Source: Tetracentron sinense (Eukaryota; Streptophyta; Magnoliopsida; Trochodendrales; Trochodendraceae). From it: a stretch of 64,000 nucleotides of DNA. The stretch's first letter is position 1. Each line of letters begins with the position of its first letter. Position numbers and translations under genes: made by a program. The stretch is taken from the NCBI GenBank assembly GCA_015143295.1, contig CM026565.1, forward strand, positions 12,832,041 through 12,896,040. Direction: 5' to 3'. This document shows, piece by piece, positions 33,024 through 44,257 of the stretch. Under the pieces are notes generated by a model. The model was given only the letters and a program-made list of their open reading frames with translations, was not told the origin of the DNA and made no database searches.

Positions 33024-34410
33024 CTTGCACTACATCATCTGATGCAACTGCATCACCCTTTGTCAAGGCAAATACTTGCCCTTGATTCGCCTGGTGAGGT
33101 GGAGGTATAGACCAGTTAGGCTGAGAGGACAGCTGGTATGATCTTGCTGGGCGTGCTGGGGGCCTAATCCCCTGAGACTGGCCTGGCAAATGCCGACTAG
33201 GGCAATCCTTGATCACATGGCCCTGGCAACCACAGTGAAAACATCAACTCGATGCCCTTCGATAATCTCCTACCGAATGCCTTCGGCCACAAGAAGTACA
33301 GACCTCATGTGTGTAGGTCGGAGGGGCCAGAGGTGGAGCGTATCTCGTTACCTGAGGTGCAACGAGCCGTGGGGCCGGAAGAGCCTGAGGTCGTGGAGCC
33401 TGAGGCATGTACAACCAAGGAAATTGAGGCGTATAAGATGGCCTCATTAGTGGTGCTGGCCACACATACTGAGGTAGTGCTGGCCATGTGTACTGATAAG
33501 GGCCGGTCCGAGCCCGCCTCTCTGGAGGTGCTGAACTGCTAGGTTGGCCTCTCGCCAAATCTCTCTTCTTGGATACAGCCTCTGAATTTACCTCTATCAA
33601 CAAGGCCTTGTCCACTACTTCTGGATAAGTAGCGTACCTGAAAGCCGATACTTTCTCCATGATGACGTCCTTGAGCCGTTGCTCAAATCTCCTCGCCTTC
33701 ATTGCCTCGGTGGTAATCATATAAGTTGCGAAGCGTGATAGCTCCAAGAACTTGGACTCGTACTGAGCCACTAACATCGAACCTTGCTCAAGGTTGATGA
33801 ATTCTCTCTCTTTCTTTTCCTGTGCTCTGACCAGGAAGTACTTCATATAAAAAGTATCCTTGAACTCCTCCCAAGTCTAGGGTTGACCTTGCATGGTCAA
33901 ATCTTGGGTCCTCAAAGCGGACAACCACAAATGGTGTGCCTCACCCTCTAGGATTAAAACAGCCCATGCTACCTTCTCTTCCTCTGTCGGAGAGAGGATT
34001 ATAAATATCTTCTCCAACTGGAGGATCCAAGCCTTCGCAGCAAAAAGGTCCACACTCCCATGGAATGATGGAGGCCTCAGTCTCCTGAATGCCTCAACTC
34101 CAGCTGTACGATATACTGGAGCTGCAGGCGGTGGAGTAGGTGCCGCTAATGATGGTATAGTCTGCCGAGCTGCCAGTATGGCAAGTGTCTCAGTAATAGA
34201 GCCTAAGACCTGAGAGAGGTCTGGCTGCTCATCCTCATCTCGTGAAGAAGAGGAAGCTCTGGTGTGCAGTCCGCGACCCCGTGTGCCCCGACTTATGACT
34301 AACGTCTTGAGAACAATTGCACCACATGAGTCAAACTTGGAACCACAATTTATCATAGTTCCATTTCTCAACAGTTCAAGCGGTATTATTGATATAATAC
34401 TATTATTCAT
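33024..34410 (-). pseudogene. Gag pseudogene of the older Tekay-type element
   Basis: The capsid part (34300-33877) has GVEAFRRLRPPSFHGSVDLFAAKAWI and EGEAHHLWL, and ends at TAG (QGQP stop TWEEF). The next part (33870-33244) has YFLVRAQEKKEREFINLEQGSMLVAQYESKF, a proline-rich linker and CTSCGRRHSVGD, and stops at TGA immediately before the CCHC knuckle CFHCGCQGHVIKDC (about 33240-33200). The tail ends ASDDVVQG at the intron-like junction. All parts share one frame, so only nonsense changes broke it. The initiator ATG is not evident; the conserved start region reads ISRGTRGRGL. Confidence 0.85.
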
Positions 34411-34614
34411 TGCATCATAACCATCAGTGTATACATAGTAGACTTAGTGTTCTAATGTTTCTAAGACCCGTACTTGGTTGAAACAACCATTTAGACTAAG
34501 ACTAAAGTTTAGTCTTACACTTAAAACATAACTCGTTTCTGGCTTACTTCCTTCTAAACTTGCTTCCTGACATATGCCCCAGATTCTAAGTGACCCTAAA
34601 GACCTAAAGCCTAA

Positions 34615-34626
34615 GCTCTGATACCA
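34615..34626 (-). other. Primer-binding site, perfect 12-nt Met-tRNA match
   Basis: Minus strand TGGTATCAGAGC, four bases inside the LTR border at 34631. This is the standard initiator-Met tRNA primer site of chromoviruses. Confidence 0.9.
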
Positions 34627-34630
34627 CTTC

Positions 34631-36249
34631 TGTCACGACCCAAAACCCACCCTAGGAGTTAGAGTGAATCTTGGACGAATTATCATAACTTACATGACTT
34701 GCTTGACAAACCATCCTGCAAAATACCTAGAGCATATACAATAGTGGACAATAATAGCATAAACGAACCTCACATGGCACAGCGGAAGACTAACCAAACC
34801 TCTAAGTATATACATGATCCAAGTTGTGTACAAAATGCAATCAACAAAAGAAGGTGCGGACATACCCGCCAAATACATGGATAAAATCTCTCGCTCACCC
34901 ACAGATCACTCAGAATAAACCACCTAGTAGTAGCCCTCTACAGGAGGTTCCTCTACAGGTTCCTCAACATACTCCTCTTCTACCCAAGGGTCAGGGGCAT
35001 AGATGTCAAAAGGAGTGGCAGCTCCCTCGGTATCTGCTGACATAAACGTACGGTTGAGCATGGAATACTCAGCGTGTACCAAATGCTAACCAACAGTCAC
35101 AGCATAACAATAACGATATATAAAGCAGGAAGCAATTCATATAAGAATAGGAAATTAAAACAATTTATATTCATGCTTGCACTTATAAAAAGCTGATAAA
35201 ACTCTTGAAATCATCGTGTACTTGACTTGACTTAAAATACTCTTTTCATACTTGAAAAACTTGTCATGTCTGTCTTGTTTGTCAATCATGCGTGTCATGT
35301 CATGCGTGCTTGCTTGGGATTTAAACATGCTCATGAAACTTGTGAGACGCGCTTGTGAGATGCACTTGGGAGGGAGGGGAGACCCCTCTTTCAATGACAT
35401 GCACTTGAGAGGGAAGAAAGACCCATCTTTCAATGATATGCACTAGTGAGTGAGGGGAGACCCCTCTTTCAATGAGATGGGAGGGAAGTGTAAACTCCCT
35501 CACGTGCAATATTGTTCTTGTTCTTGTCAAAAGCGAGGCAAAACATATCGTAAGATATGTCCTACCTCTAACATCCTTATTCTTGAAAAACACCGGTAAA
35601 CAATGTCATGTATGCCGTGCTCGTGGAATCGTGTACATACTTTCACTTGGAATTAAATATGACATTTAGGATTTCAACAATACATAAAATATCATTAATT
35701 TACACAAGTAAATATTCATGCCATTTAGAGAAAGCAATTAATCACACTATCATAAACCCTAGCAATTCCATTCGCTTTTAAGCATGCAATTCTTGATTTA
35801 CAACTCATTTTCTTCACTGTGGTATTTCATCAAAAATGTGGTGTGTACCGGTGTTCTTGACCGGTCGATCAGTCAAAAACATTCTCTTTGGAATTTTTCC
35901 CCATACAAAAAAGTGCACTAGTCGATAGCTACCGATTGATCGGTTGTGGACCGATCGATCGCCAATATGGACCGAGCGATCGGTTCTCTGCAGGTTTTGA
36001 CACTCAGTCCATTTTTCACCCATTTCTACTACTTGGACTTATCCTACTTCCCTTTTGACTTCTACTAAACATGAAAAGGACCCTTTCCAGGCTATAGAAC
36101 ATTATTAATTGTTTTATTTAATTAATTGTAGCATTCTTGCAAAATTCTCAAAGGTTTCCAACTTTCCATTTCATAAAAATGGGGATTACAAAGGCATCAT
36201 GCCTTGACACACATTCCAATGTATATACAAAAAGTTTTGGGGTTCTACA
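34631..36249 (-). repeat. 5' LTR of the older Tekay-type element (right copy, family A-like)
   Basis: On the + strand TGTCACGACCC...GGGGTTCTACA, 1619 bp, shorter than the 2.2-kb solo LTRs. A segment between about 35845 and the palindrome cluster present in relatives is missing. It holds the micro-ORF (35043-34924), GAGGGGAGACCCCTCTTTCA repeats (about 35370-35480) and palindromes (35853-35982). It borders satellite DNA at 36250. Confidence 0.88.
34924..35043 (-). CDS. Conserved LTR micro-ORF, 39-aa acidic peptide (element copy)
   Basis: ATG TCA GCA at 35043, TAG at 34926-34924. It reads MSADTEGAATPFDIYAPDP and continues WVEEEYVEEPVEEPPVEGYY. This copy lies in the LTR of the element that still has gag and pol, and it is on the same strand as them. 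That fixes the peptide's orientation as sense. It is the most diverged family A copy by DNA, yet has no stop or frameshift. Confidence 0.5.
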   Translation of the reverse strand: MSADTEGAATPFDIYAPDPWVEEEYVEEPVEEPPVEGYY

Positions 36250-37448
36250 AAGTGTGGGAAATCGTTTCGATTGAATCCGAAGTTGCCCGATTTGGATACC
36301 GAGAGGCTCGAAATCCATACATTGAAAGTATACCTCGGCCTCACCTACAAAACCGCACAAAATCCAAACCCGTGATCGCATTTCAATGTCATTTATTCCA
36401 ACACATGTATTTTGATCCAGCCTCAGTGTGGGAATTCATTTCAATAGAATCTATGGTCGATTGCCTGATTTGCACAGCGAGAGGCTTAAATCCATAATTA
36501 GAAAGTATATTTCATCCTAAATCTAAAAAAGTGCACCACATCCAAACCGGGGGGGCGGATTTCGATGTCGTTTCTTCTAATGTGAGTATCTCGACCCAAT
36601 CTAAGTGTGACAATTCGTTTCGATGGAATCTAAGTTCGTTTGCCCAATTTTGGCTTTGAAAGTATACTTCGGCCTAAACGTAAAAAACTGCACCAATTCC
36701 AAACCGAGTGTCAGATTTCGATGTAGTTTGTTCTAACGAATGTATATCGATCAAAACTGAGTGTGGGAATTTGTATCAATGGAATCCGAGGTCATTTCCC
36801 TGATTTGGGCACCGGGAGGCTCAAAATCCATACTTAGAAAGTATACTTCGGCCTAAACCTATAAACGTGCACCAAATCAAAACCGGGGTTGGATTTCGAT
36901 GCCGTTTCTTCTACTGCGTGTATTTTCACCCAACCTAAGTGTGGGAAATTATTCTGATGGAATCCGAGGTCGTTTATTTGATTTGGGGACCGAGAGCCCC
37001 GAAATTCGTACTTAGAAAGTAGACTTTGGCCTAAACCTTTAAACGCACACCAAATCCGAACTTGTGGTCGGATTTTGATGGCATTTGATTTAACACGTGT
37101 ATTTTGATCGTTTGGAATTCGTTTCGATGGACTCTGAGGTCGTTTGCCTAATTTGAGTACCGAGAGGCCGAAACCATACTTAGTATAGTGCACCAATTCC
37201 AAACCGGGGGTCGGATTTCGATGTCATTTCTTCTAATGCCTGATTTCAACAAAACCTGAGCATGGGAATTTGTTTCGATACAATCCGAGTTCGTTTCCCC
37301 GATTTTGGCACCAAGAGACTCGAAATCCATACATAGAAATTAGAGTTCGGCCTAAACCTACAAACGGGCACCAAATCCAAACTGGGGGTCGGACTTCAAT
37401 GCCATTTCTTTTAACGTGTGTATTTTGATGCAACCTAAGTGGAGGAAA
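36250..37448. repeat. Satellite array, left block (degraded ~179-bp monomers)
   Basis: Six to seven monomers with the anchor GTGTGGGAATTCGTTTCGATGGAATCCGAGG-type segment and the palindrome AAAGTATACTT. Several are truncated (for example near 37180), as often seen at array edges. It starts inside a monomer at the end of the gypsy LTR and is cut at 37448 by a copia-like LTR. Its first monomers resemble those at 45470-45720. Confidence 0.85.
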
Positions 37449-39606
37449 TGAAAGTATGCCTCTTTTTAATATTAGAAAAACAGTTCTTGGGGCGCATCCA
37501 TCGAATCCGAAGATCTGACTAAGATTCTAATTGATTTTATTCAATGAGAGTAAAAATCACAATACCTTTGAGACTTTGAAATTGTTAAGTCAAATCCACG
37601 ATAAAAGCAATACCGGCAAAACTTCACAAGTGCCAAGTCTCCTTCGCAATCCACACGGACCTTCTTTTTCTTTAAAGCTTTCTCTAATGGAAGCTAATGG
37701 CCCTTCCAAATATCCAGCTCTAGGATCTTGAATAAAAGATCCAATCTTTTATTATAAAGAACCTTTCTTGATCCCCTTCTTGATCTTCAAAAACTAAGAA
37801 CACAAGAGAAGAAGAAAAGGGGGCAAAGGGGCTAGACCGTACACCCCAAGGATAGGGAGAGAGGGGCGTGAGATTGAGGAGAGGAGAGGGATTTCTAAAT
37901 CTGAAAATTTCTGGAAAAATAATAATGTCCCAAAGCCTTGGACATCCTCTCTTTAAATAGGCTACCTTGGGTTGGTTGCAACCCAAGTTTTCACTTTCTA
38001 ATCCAATTAGAATTCCTCAAATTAGTTTCCTATTTGGTTTCTCCATAATTAATTAGGAATAATCAAAAATAGAAACTAATCCTATCTTTTAGTAACTAAC
38101 TAATCATATTCTTATCCTAATCCAATTAGGATTCCTTGATTAGCAAGAAACTAGAAGAATCCTTGTCCAACAAGGAATCTTTAATTAGTAACTAAATAAC
38201 TAACTAACAAACCTTATCTTATAAGGTGTTTAATTAATTAGAAACTAATTAATGATTAACAATAAAGTAATCTCCATGGAGTGGGCGTCCCACCCTAGGT
38301 GGGTCCCACCCCAACACGCCACATCATAGGTTCTTAACCCTTTGGTCACTTTTAATATGATTTTAAAATATTCCCCAATGGGTCCTACCCATTTGGTTTT
38401 TCACATCTAATGTGATTCCACCTTTTAGAGCTTCACTATACCATATAGTGATTTCTTAGAGAAATAAATTAATTTAATAAATCATTAAATTAAATACTTT
38501 AAGAAAGTCCTTGTGTGTGGGATCTAAAGGGATCTCCTATTTCCGGTTGTGGGACCAAGTACTCAACCTTTTGGTTAAAGCATTGTTACTAAGAAACACC
38601 TTTCCTACACTCCATTAGGATAATAGAATGTTATCTATATCCCTAGACTTCCACCAATCACAATTAATGTCCATTAACACAATGTGATTAACCGCCAAAA
38701 AATAGAGAATTACTTGCAGGTATTTCTATCTCAAGATTTGTTTACAAATCAGTCCCTCCACTTCCAATATTGTTATAAGCTTATGGGACAATATCTAATA
38801 CCGTCTTTAATCACTGGCTTATATTGAGAACCCATTCTCTTTGATACTTTTAGTCAAACTTGGACTTGCAAAAAATTTTAAAAATTCTTTAAAAGAAATA
38901 ATAATAATAATTACATTTCTTTTATACAGAAAATAAATTCCTCGATAAAACCATTTCATCGATAAATACCAGCGTTGGGTTTTTCAAGTCCGGTTTTGAC
39001 AAGTATCAACTCAATATTATTTACTCTGTAAGAGTAGTGGAATCCTTGTTGAGCGTACACACACTTCTTCCAGTACAGAGTACATAACGCAACGAGCCCG
39101 TATTTAGTCCGGTGTGTTGGACATGACGATTAGCTACATCAAAGCTACATAGGCAAATACTAGAGAAGATGTCGACCTCTCAGGTTAAGGACAATCTGTC
39201 AAATGGACTGCCCTAAATATAAAGACAGTATATTTCTAAGGGTATCCACTGAGTGATCCAATTGCAATATAAGTACTTCTTACTTATATCCACATCTTAG
39301 TCAAGAGACCCTTCTCTCAGTGATTGAGATTCATCACTCCATCATATGGAACTAAAAATGTGTAAGTTATTTGGAATACATTGTCCAGATGCATCCGGAT
39401 TAACTTAGAACAATTTTAGGTCTACAAGGAACCAAAAAAACTATATCTTCTTAGCAATCAGTTATCAACTAATTGGATTGTTTTCCTACAATGTTATCTA
39501 AGGGACAAAGTAGTCTCATCCAATAAGATACTTTCGATATATTTTTTTTTTTGGAAGGTAAGCTGGGGTTAGGCGGACCCCGACCCGATATATAAAAGAA
39601 GAAGAA

Positions 39607-41187
39607 TTACAATCTTAGGAATTTACAGCCCACTCTATCCTTCTCAAGAATAGAAGAAAGGACAAAGGGGAATTCACTAGGGATAAGAACTATAGAAGAG
39701 ATAGAAGTACAAAATTTTGCTAAAAAATCAGCTCCTGCGTTGCTTTCTCGCCATATATGATGAATGGTGAATGAGGAAAAATCTGCCAAGAGGTGTTTCC
39801 AGTAAGCTATGAGGTTACTTAAAGTCCAAGGGGGTTCAAGCGAAGAGGAGAGAAGTCTGGTAGCTTGTAAGGAGTCAGAATCAATTACGAGGTTTTGAAC
39901 TCCATAATCCTTTGCAATTTCTAGACTACGCGCGATTGCCATGATTTCTAACTTGAGAATATCCGATTCTTCTATCCCGGTAGCAAAGGCAACCAAGGGA
40001 TCGCCTCTGTGGTTCCGTATGATACCCCCAAAACCTGCTCCTCCAGCTCTGACGGATCCGTCACTATTAAGGACCCAATGATCAAATGGTGGTGGTGACC
40101 AGGTACACCACAGCTGGGGCTTATGAAAGTAGCGAGGGAAGAGCTGCCATTTTGAAAGAAAATTTCTGTTGCAGTCCGTGTCTTCCACTGGATCAGTTGA
40201 GGCGCTGATCTTGAATCTAGTGTCTGTGATGATGCTGTGAAGAACTTGCTCAGGGTGTTTGGAAGAGTTCATGAAAATTCTGCTGTTTCGTTCAGCCCAG
40301 ATGTGATATATGGTGGCACAAAACGCAACTCGTTTGATATTCTGGATTAGATTTAGACCATGGAATTCCTTTGCCGCCCATTCAGCCTCACGGTCCCAAG
40401 GGAGAATCAAGTGAGAGGGGTAACCGCAGAGCTGTAAAACATGTTTCCAAATCTGATAGGAGAAGCTGCATGCAAAAAAAATATGTGCTGTATTTTCCGT
40501 TGAAGCCCAGCAAAATACACATCTTGAGCGAGTTAAGATGTTGAGCCTTAAAAGGCGATCCTGAGTTTGGAGGCTATTCGAGAGCGCTAGCCAGGAGATA
40601 AAAGATTGCCGAGGTATGTACTAACCTGACCAAAGCAGAGACCACCTCGGGAAAGATTGGTTATGAACTCGAATGCTATTCCATGCTGATTTAAGAGAGT
40701 AGGTGCCTGTACTGTTTGCAGTCCAGATGATTCGATCTGAATTCAAAGAAGAATTGATTTCAATCTTCTGTAACTCGTTCCAGATAGTGAGAAGATCAAT
40801 TGAGATTGCTGGAGGTGTATCCCATTCAGAATTTGACAGAATGGTGGCTACGGTAGCATCGCTAGGTAGGCCTGAATCATACTGTATACGGTGACCAAAA
40901 TGATCATAGAGAATGCCCATAGGATGCCACGGGTCATGCCATAGATAGGTATTAGCTCCGTTGGAGACAGAGTGGGTGATAATACCTTTTGCAAGGTGGC
41001 GGGATTGGAGAAGCTTTCGCCATATCCAGGAGCAGTCAGAAGGGCATTTGATAGTCCAAAAGAATTTATTTCGAATCAACTTAGCATAGCACCATTTGAC
41101 CCATAGACTGTCCACACGAGTCACTATGCTCCAGACTTGCCTGAGCATTCCAGCTTTGTTCCACTCTGATAATTTTCTAATCCCCAA
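39607..41187 (-). pseudogene. LINE ORF2 C-terminus: zf-RVT and RNase H
   Basis: One minus-strand frame with a single TAG (40623-40621). The zinc-binding region has CVFCWASTENTAHIFFAC, typical of plant LINE zf-RVT domains. The RNase H part has LNSDGSVRAGGAGFGGIIRN, LKLEIMAIARSLEIA, VIDSDS and a C-terminal ESNAGADFLAK, giving the expected D-E-D-D order. The frame ends at TAG 39607 about 60 bases before the poly(A). RNase H downstream of RT is a mark of plant L1 elements. Confidence 0.88.
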
Positions 41188-41199
41188 TCCTCCCTCTAA

Positions 41200-41952
41200 C
41201 TTGGGACAGCAGACAACTGACTAGGCAATTGGATGAATTTTCCTCCGAAGATCTGGGCCAGACCAAAGAAATTTGCAGAAGATTTGTTCTATATGCTTGG
41301 ATATAGCTTTAGGGAGGATGAGAAGTTTTGTCCAGTAAATATGAAGGCTGTTTAACACCGATTTGATAAGCTCAGCACGACCCGCATAAGATAAGAAATG
41401 GGTTTTCCAGCTTTGGATTTTGGCGAGAATCCTATCAATCAGTGGTTGACAATGAGAGGCAGTTAGACGCCCTGAAATTAGGGCAATCCCAAATACTTAA
41501 CTGGCAGCGTTCCAATCCGGAAGTTTAAGATTCTCTTGAAAGCTGATTTGAGGAGTGTAGATGTTCCAGCAAAAAACATTTGACTCTTCTGGTGATTTGG
41601 ATGCAGGCCCGATAAGGAAGAAAAAGTATTTAGTATGCTGCCGAGCTTGGTCACTGAAGAAAGGTCTGGTTTAAGGAAGACAAACAAATCATCAGCAAAA
41701 CTAATGTGCGAGATTAAGGGATTTTCACACCTGGGATGGGTTTGATCAGTCTGGCATGCATAGCCTGATCCAGGAGAGCCGAGAAACCTTCCATGGCTAT
41801 GAGAAAGAGGAGGGGGGAGAGAGGATCTCCTTGACGCAGCCCTCGGGAACTTCTGAAATATCCTTGGGGAGTTCCATTTATGACAATGGAAAAGCTTGGA
41901 GTGGTAAAACACGGTAATAGCCAGTGGATGAAAGTGGGTGGGAATTCCATCA
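41200..41952 (-). pseudogene. LINE reverse transcriptase, palm to thumb part
   Basis: Contains PQGYFRSSRGLRQGDPLSPLLF and the catalytic ISFADDLFVF, then LPVKYLGLP and thumb sequences (RILAKIQSWKTHFLSYAGRAELI). A frameshift lies between the GDPLSP and FADD parts (about 41740), another after YLGLP (about 41478), and a TAG in IAWSVVC-like sequence near 41222. It continues from 44258-44822 across the solo LTR. Confidence 0.85.
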
Positions 41953-42250
41953 TGTCGCGCCCCAAAACCCACCCTAGGAGTTAGAGTGAATCTTGGACGA
42001 CTCAATCATGACTTACATGACTTGCTTGACAAACCAACCTGCAAAAACCCACAGAGCATATACAATAGAGGACATTATAGCGGAAACATAACTATAAAAC
42101 ACAGCGGAAGTCTAACAAACCTCTAAGTATATACATATGGTCCAAGTTTATACAAAAATAACCAAAAGAAAGTGCGGACAGACCCGCCAAAATACATGAA
42201 AGTATATCTCTCATCTCACCCACAGCTATTCACTCAGAATCTACAACCAC

Positions 42251-42370
42251 CTAATGGTAACCCTCTACGGGAGGTTCCTCCAAAGGCTCCTCGACGTACT
42301 CCTCCTCCACCCAAGGGCTCGGAGCACAGATATCAAATGGAGCAGCTGCTCCGCCATCACCTGCCGACAT
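42251..42370 (-). CDS. Conserved LTR micro-ORF, 39-aa acidic peptide (family A copy 4)
   Basis: ATG TCG GCA at 42370, TAG at 42253-42251. The protein is almost identical to the copy at 25601-25720: one replacement (Val to Ile in FD(V/I)CAP). Other codon changes are silent (CCT/CCA, GAA/GAG, CCA/CCC). Function unknown. Confidence 0.5.
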   Translation of the reverse strand: MSAGDGGAAAPFDICAPSPWVEEEYVEEPLEEPPVEGYH

Positions 42371-43861
42371 AAGAAGTACGGCTGAGCATGGAATACTCAG
42401 CGGGTACTAAGCACTAACCAACAGTCATAGCGTACAGATAGCATACATAAAGCAGGAATAATTCTTATAAGTTAGAAGGAAACAATTCATAGCATATAAA
42501 GCAGGAATAATTCATATCATGACAATAAAGTAAAGGAGTATATAATCATGCTTGAATTCATAAAAGCCGATAAAACCCTTGAAAACACCGTGCACTTGAC
42601 TTGACTGAAAACACCATTTCCTTGCTTGAAAACTTGTCATGTTTGTCTTATCTTATCGTATCATGCATGTCATGCCATGTCTTGTCATGCTTGCTTGGAA
42701 AAGTAAACTACTTGTGAGGGAAGGGAGACCCTTCTTCCTAGAATGCTTATGCTTGTCATGCCATGTCTTGTCATGCTTGCTTGGAAAAGTAAACTACTTG
42801 TGAGGGAAGGGAGACCCTTCTTCCTAAATGCTCATGTCATGTCCTTTCACTTGTGAGATGTTCTTGTGAGATGTACTTGCGAGGGAAGGGAGGCCCTTCT
42901 TATGTTATGTATGCACTTGTGAGGGAAGGGAGACCCTTCTTATGAAAATGCATGATTGTCTTGTCCTTGCCAAAAGCGAGGTAAAACATATCGTACGATA
43001 TGCCCCACCTCTAAATCCCATTCTTGAAAACCTCGGTAAATCATGTCATGTATGCGTGCTCGTGAGGTCGTGTGCATACTTGCATTTGGAATTAAATATG
43101 GCATTTGAGTAATTCATAACACATAACATCAATGATTTGGGCAATTTAATATTGATATTATTTAGGGAAAGCGAACAATCACACTATCATAACCCTAGCA
43201 ATTTCCATAAACCTTAAACATGCATTTTCTTAATTTATCATTCATTTTATTCACCTTGGCATTTCATCAAACATGGTACATTCATTATTTATTAACCCTA
43301 CAACATGCTTTTCTAGGTGGGTTATACTCACATCACACTTGTATGTTTATTATTAGTACAATGCCCTTCCCCATTCATTCATTACATCATCCACACGGCA
43401 TCCATTCGCCAACATCCATCTCCATTTACCATACATACCACCCTTCTCATAATATAGATATATATATATGAAGGAAAACAAGAAGGAATAAGGAAATGAG
43501 AGGCTATAACTAAGAGGGTAGTGAAAAGTACCGACCTTGACAAATGGGGGAAGAAATCCTCCACCAAACGCACGTGAGTTGCTGCCCTAGCTTGAGGAGA
43601 GTGCCCCACGCGAGCTCCACGAATGCTTGAACCGAAATCTTGAAGAAATCGGGCTTGAGGTTGATCTAGGGTTTCAAAACCCTTTGATTTCTCTCCAAAA
43701 TGGAAACCTAGGTTTTGGAAAACCTTCTCCTTTCTCTCTAATCTCCCAAATCTTCTAAGGGTTGAGAATGAGCCCTAAAGGCTCGGGTAATCCTATATAA
43801 GAAAGGGTATAACACCCGAATGCCGAAAATGCCCTTAGTGAAAATTCTGTAAAACGCGAGG

Positions 43862-44045
43862 ACCGAGCGATCGGTGTTAATGACCGATCGATCGGTTGCC
43901 TACCGATCGATCGGTTTCATAACCGAGCGATCGGTTGAAATTTCACTCTCTGGAAAATTTCTCCATACAAACTTTCTGACCGCGCGATAGCTACCGATCG
44001 ATCGGTTATGGACCGATCGATCGCTGACTGGACCGAGCGATCGGT
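43862..44045. promoter_or_regulatory. CGATCGATCGG palindrome cluster in solo LTR copy 4
   Basis: Seven units, nearly perfect: ACCGATCGATCGGT repeated with GAGCGATCGGT variants. It has the same order as in copy 1 and is followed by the TTTTGACCATATCTTTTGAC block. Confidence 0.5.
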
Positions 44046-44257
44046 TCTCTGTATGTCTGGACTGTTTTGACCATATCTTTTGACTCGCTCGTCGGATTTC
44101 GACGATTCAACTCGCGTTGGGTTCGTCTTTCGAAAACGCACATTTCTGACGTTTCGGAATTTTCGATTTCTCCTTTATTTATTAATTAGACTACAAAAAT
44201 GGCCAATTAGCTACGAAGGTGCTATTCATTAAGGATGAAAAAGTCCAGGGTGCTACA

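Larger units (their letters stand above)
23672..36249 (-). mobile_element. Older Tekay-type Ty3/gypsy element with left LTR truncated and invaded
   Basis: Minus-strand order: 5' LTR 36249-34631, primer-binding site 34626-34615, gag, intron-like insert, protease, RT, RNase H, integrase, chromodomain remnants, polypurine tract 29493-29482, 3' LTR ending at 29481. The 3' LTR survives only as pieces 23672-23776, 26016-26264 and 29121-29481, because two solo LTRs inserted and about 1 kb of the outer end is missing. The right end abuts satellite (AAGTGTGGGAAATCG). No matching target duplication is found on the left, so the left flank was lost, possibly when the Tat element arrived. Many stops make it older than the element at 12877-22725. 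Confidence 0.85.
41953..44257 (-). mobile_element. Solo LTR, gypsy LTR family A (copy 4), nested in the LINE
   Basis: TGTCGCGCCCC...GGGTGCTACA on the + strand, 2305 bp, with CATCA at 41948-41952 and 44258-44262. It contains the micro-ORF (42370-42251), four or five GAGGGAAGGGAG(A/G)CCCTTCT units (42716-42955) and palindromes at 43862-44045. It is the innermost of three nested insertions. Confidence 0.92.

Noticed and set aside
33252..33542. 96-aa plus-strand frame opposite gag
   Set aside because: Shadow of the proline-rich gag linker on the other strand.
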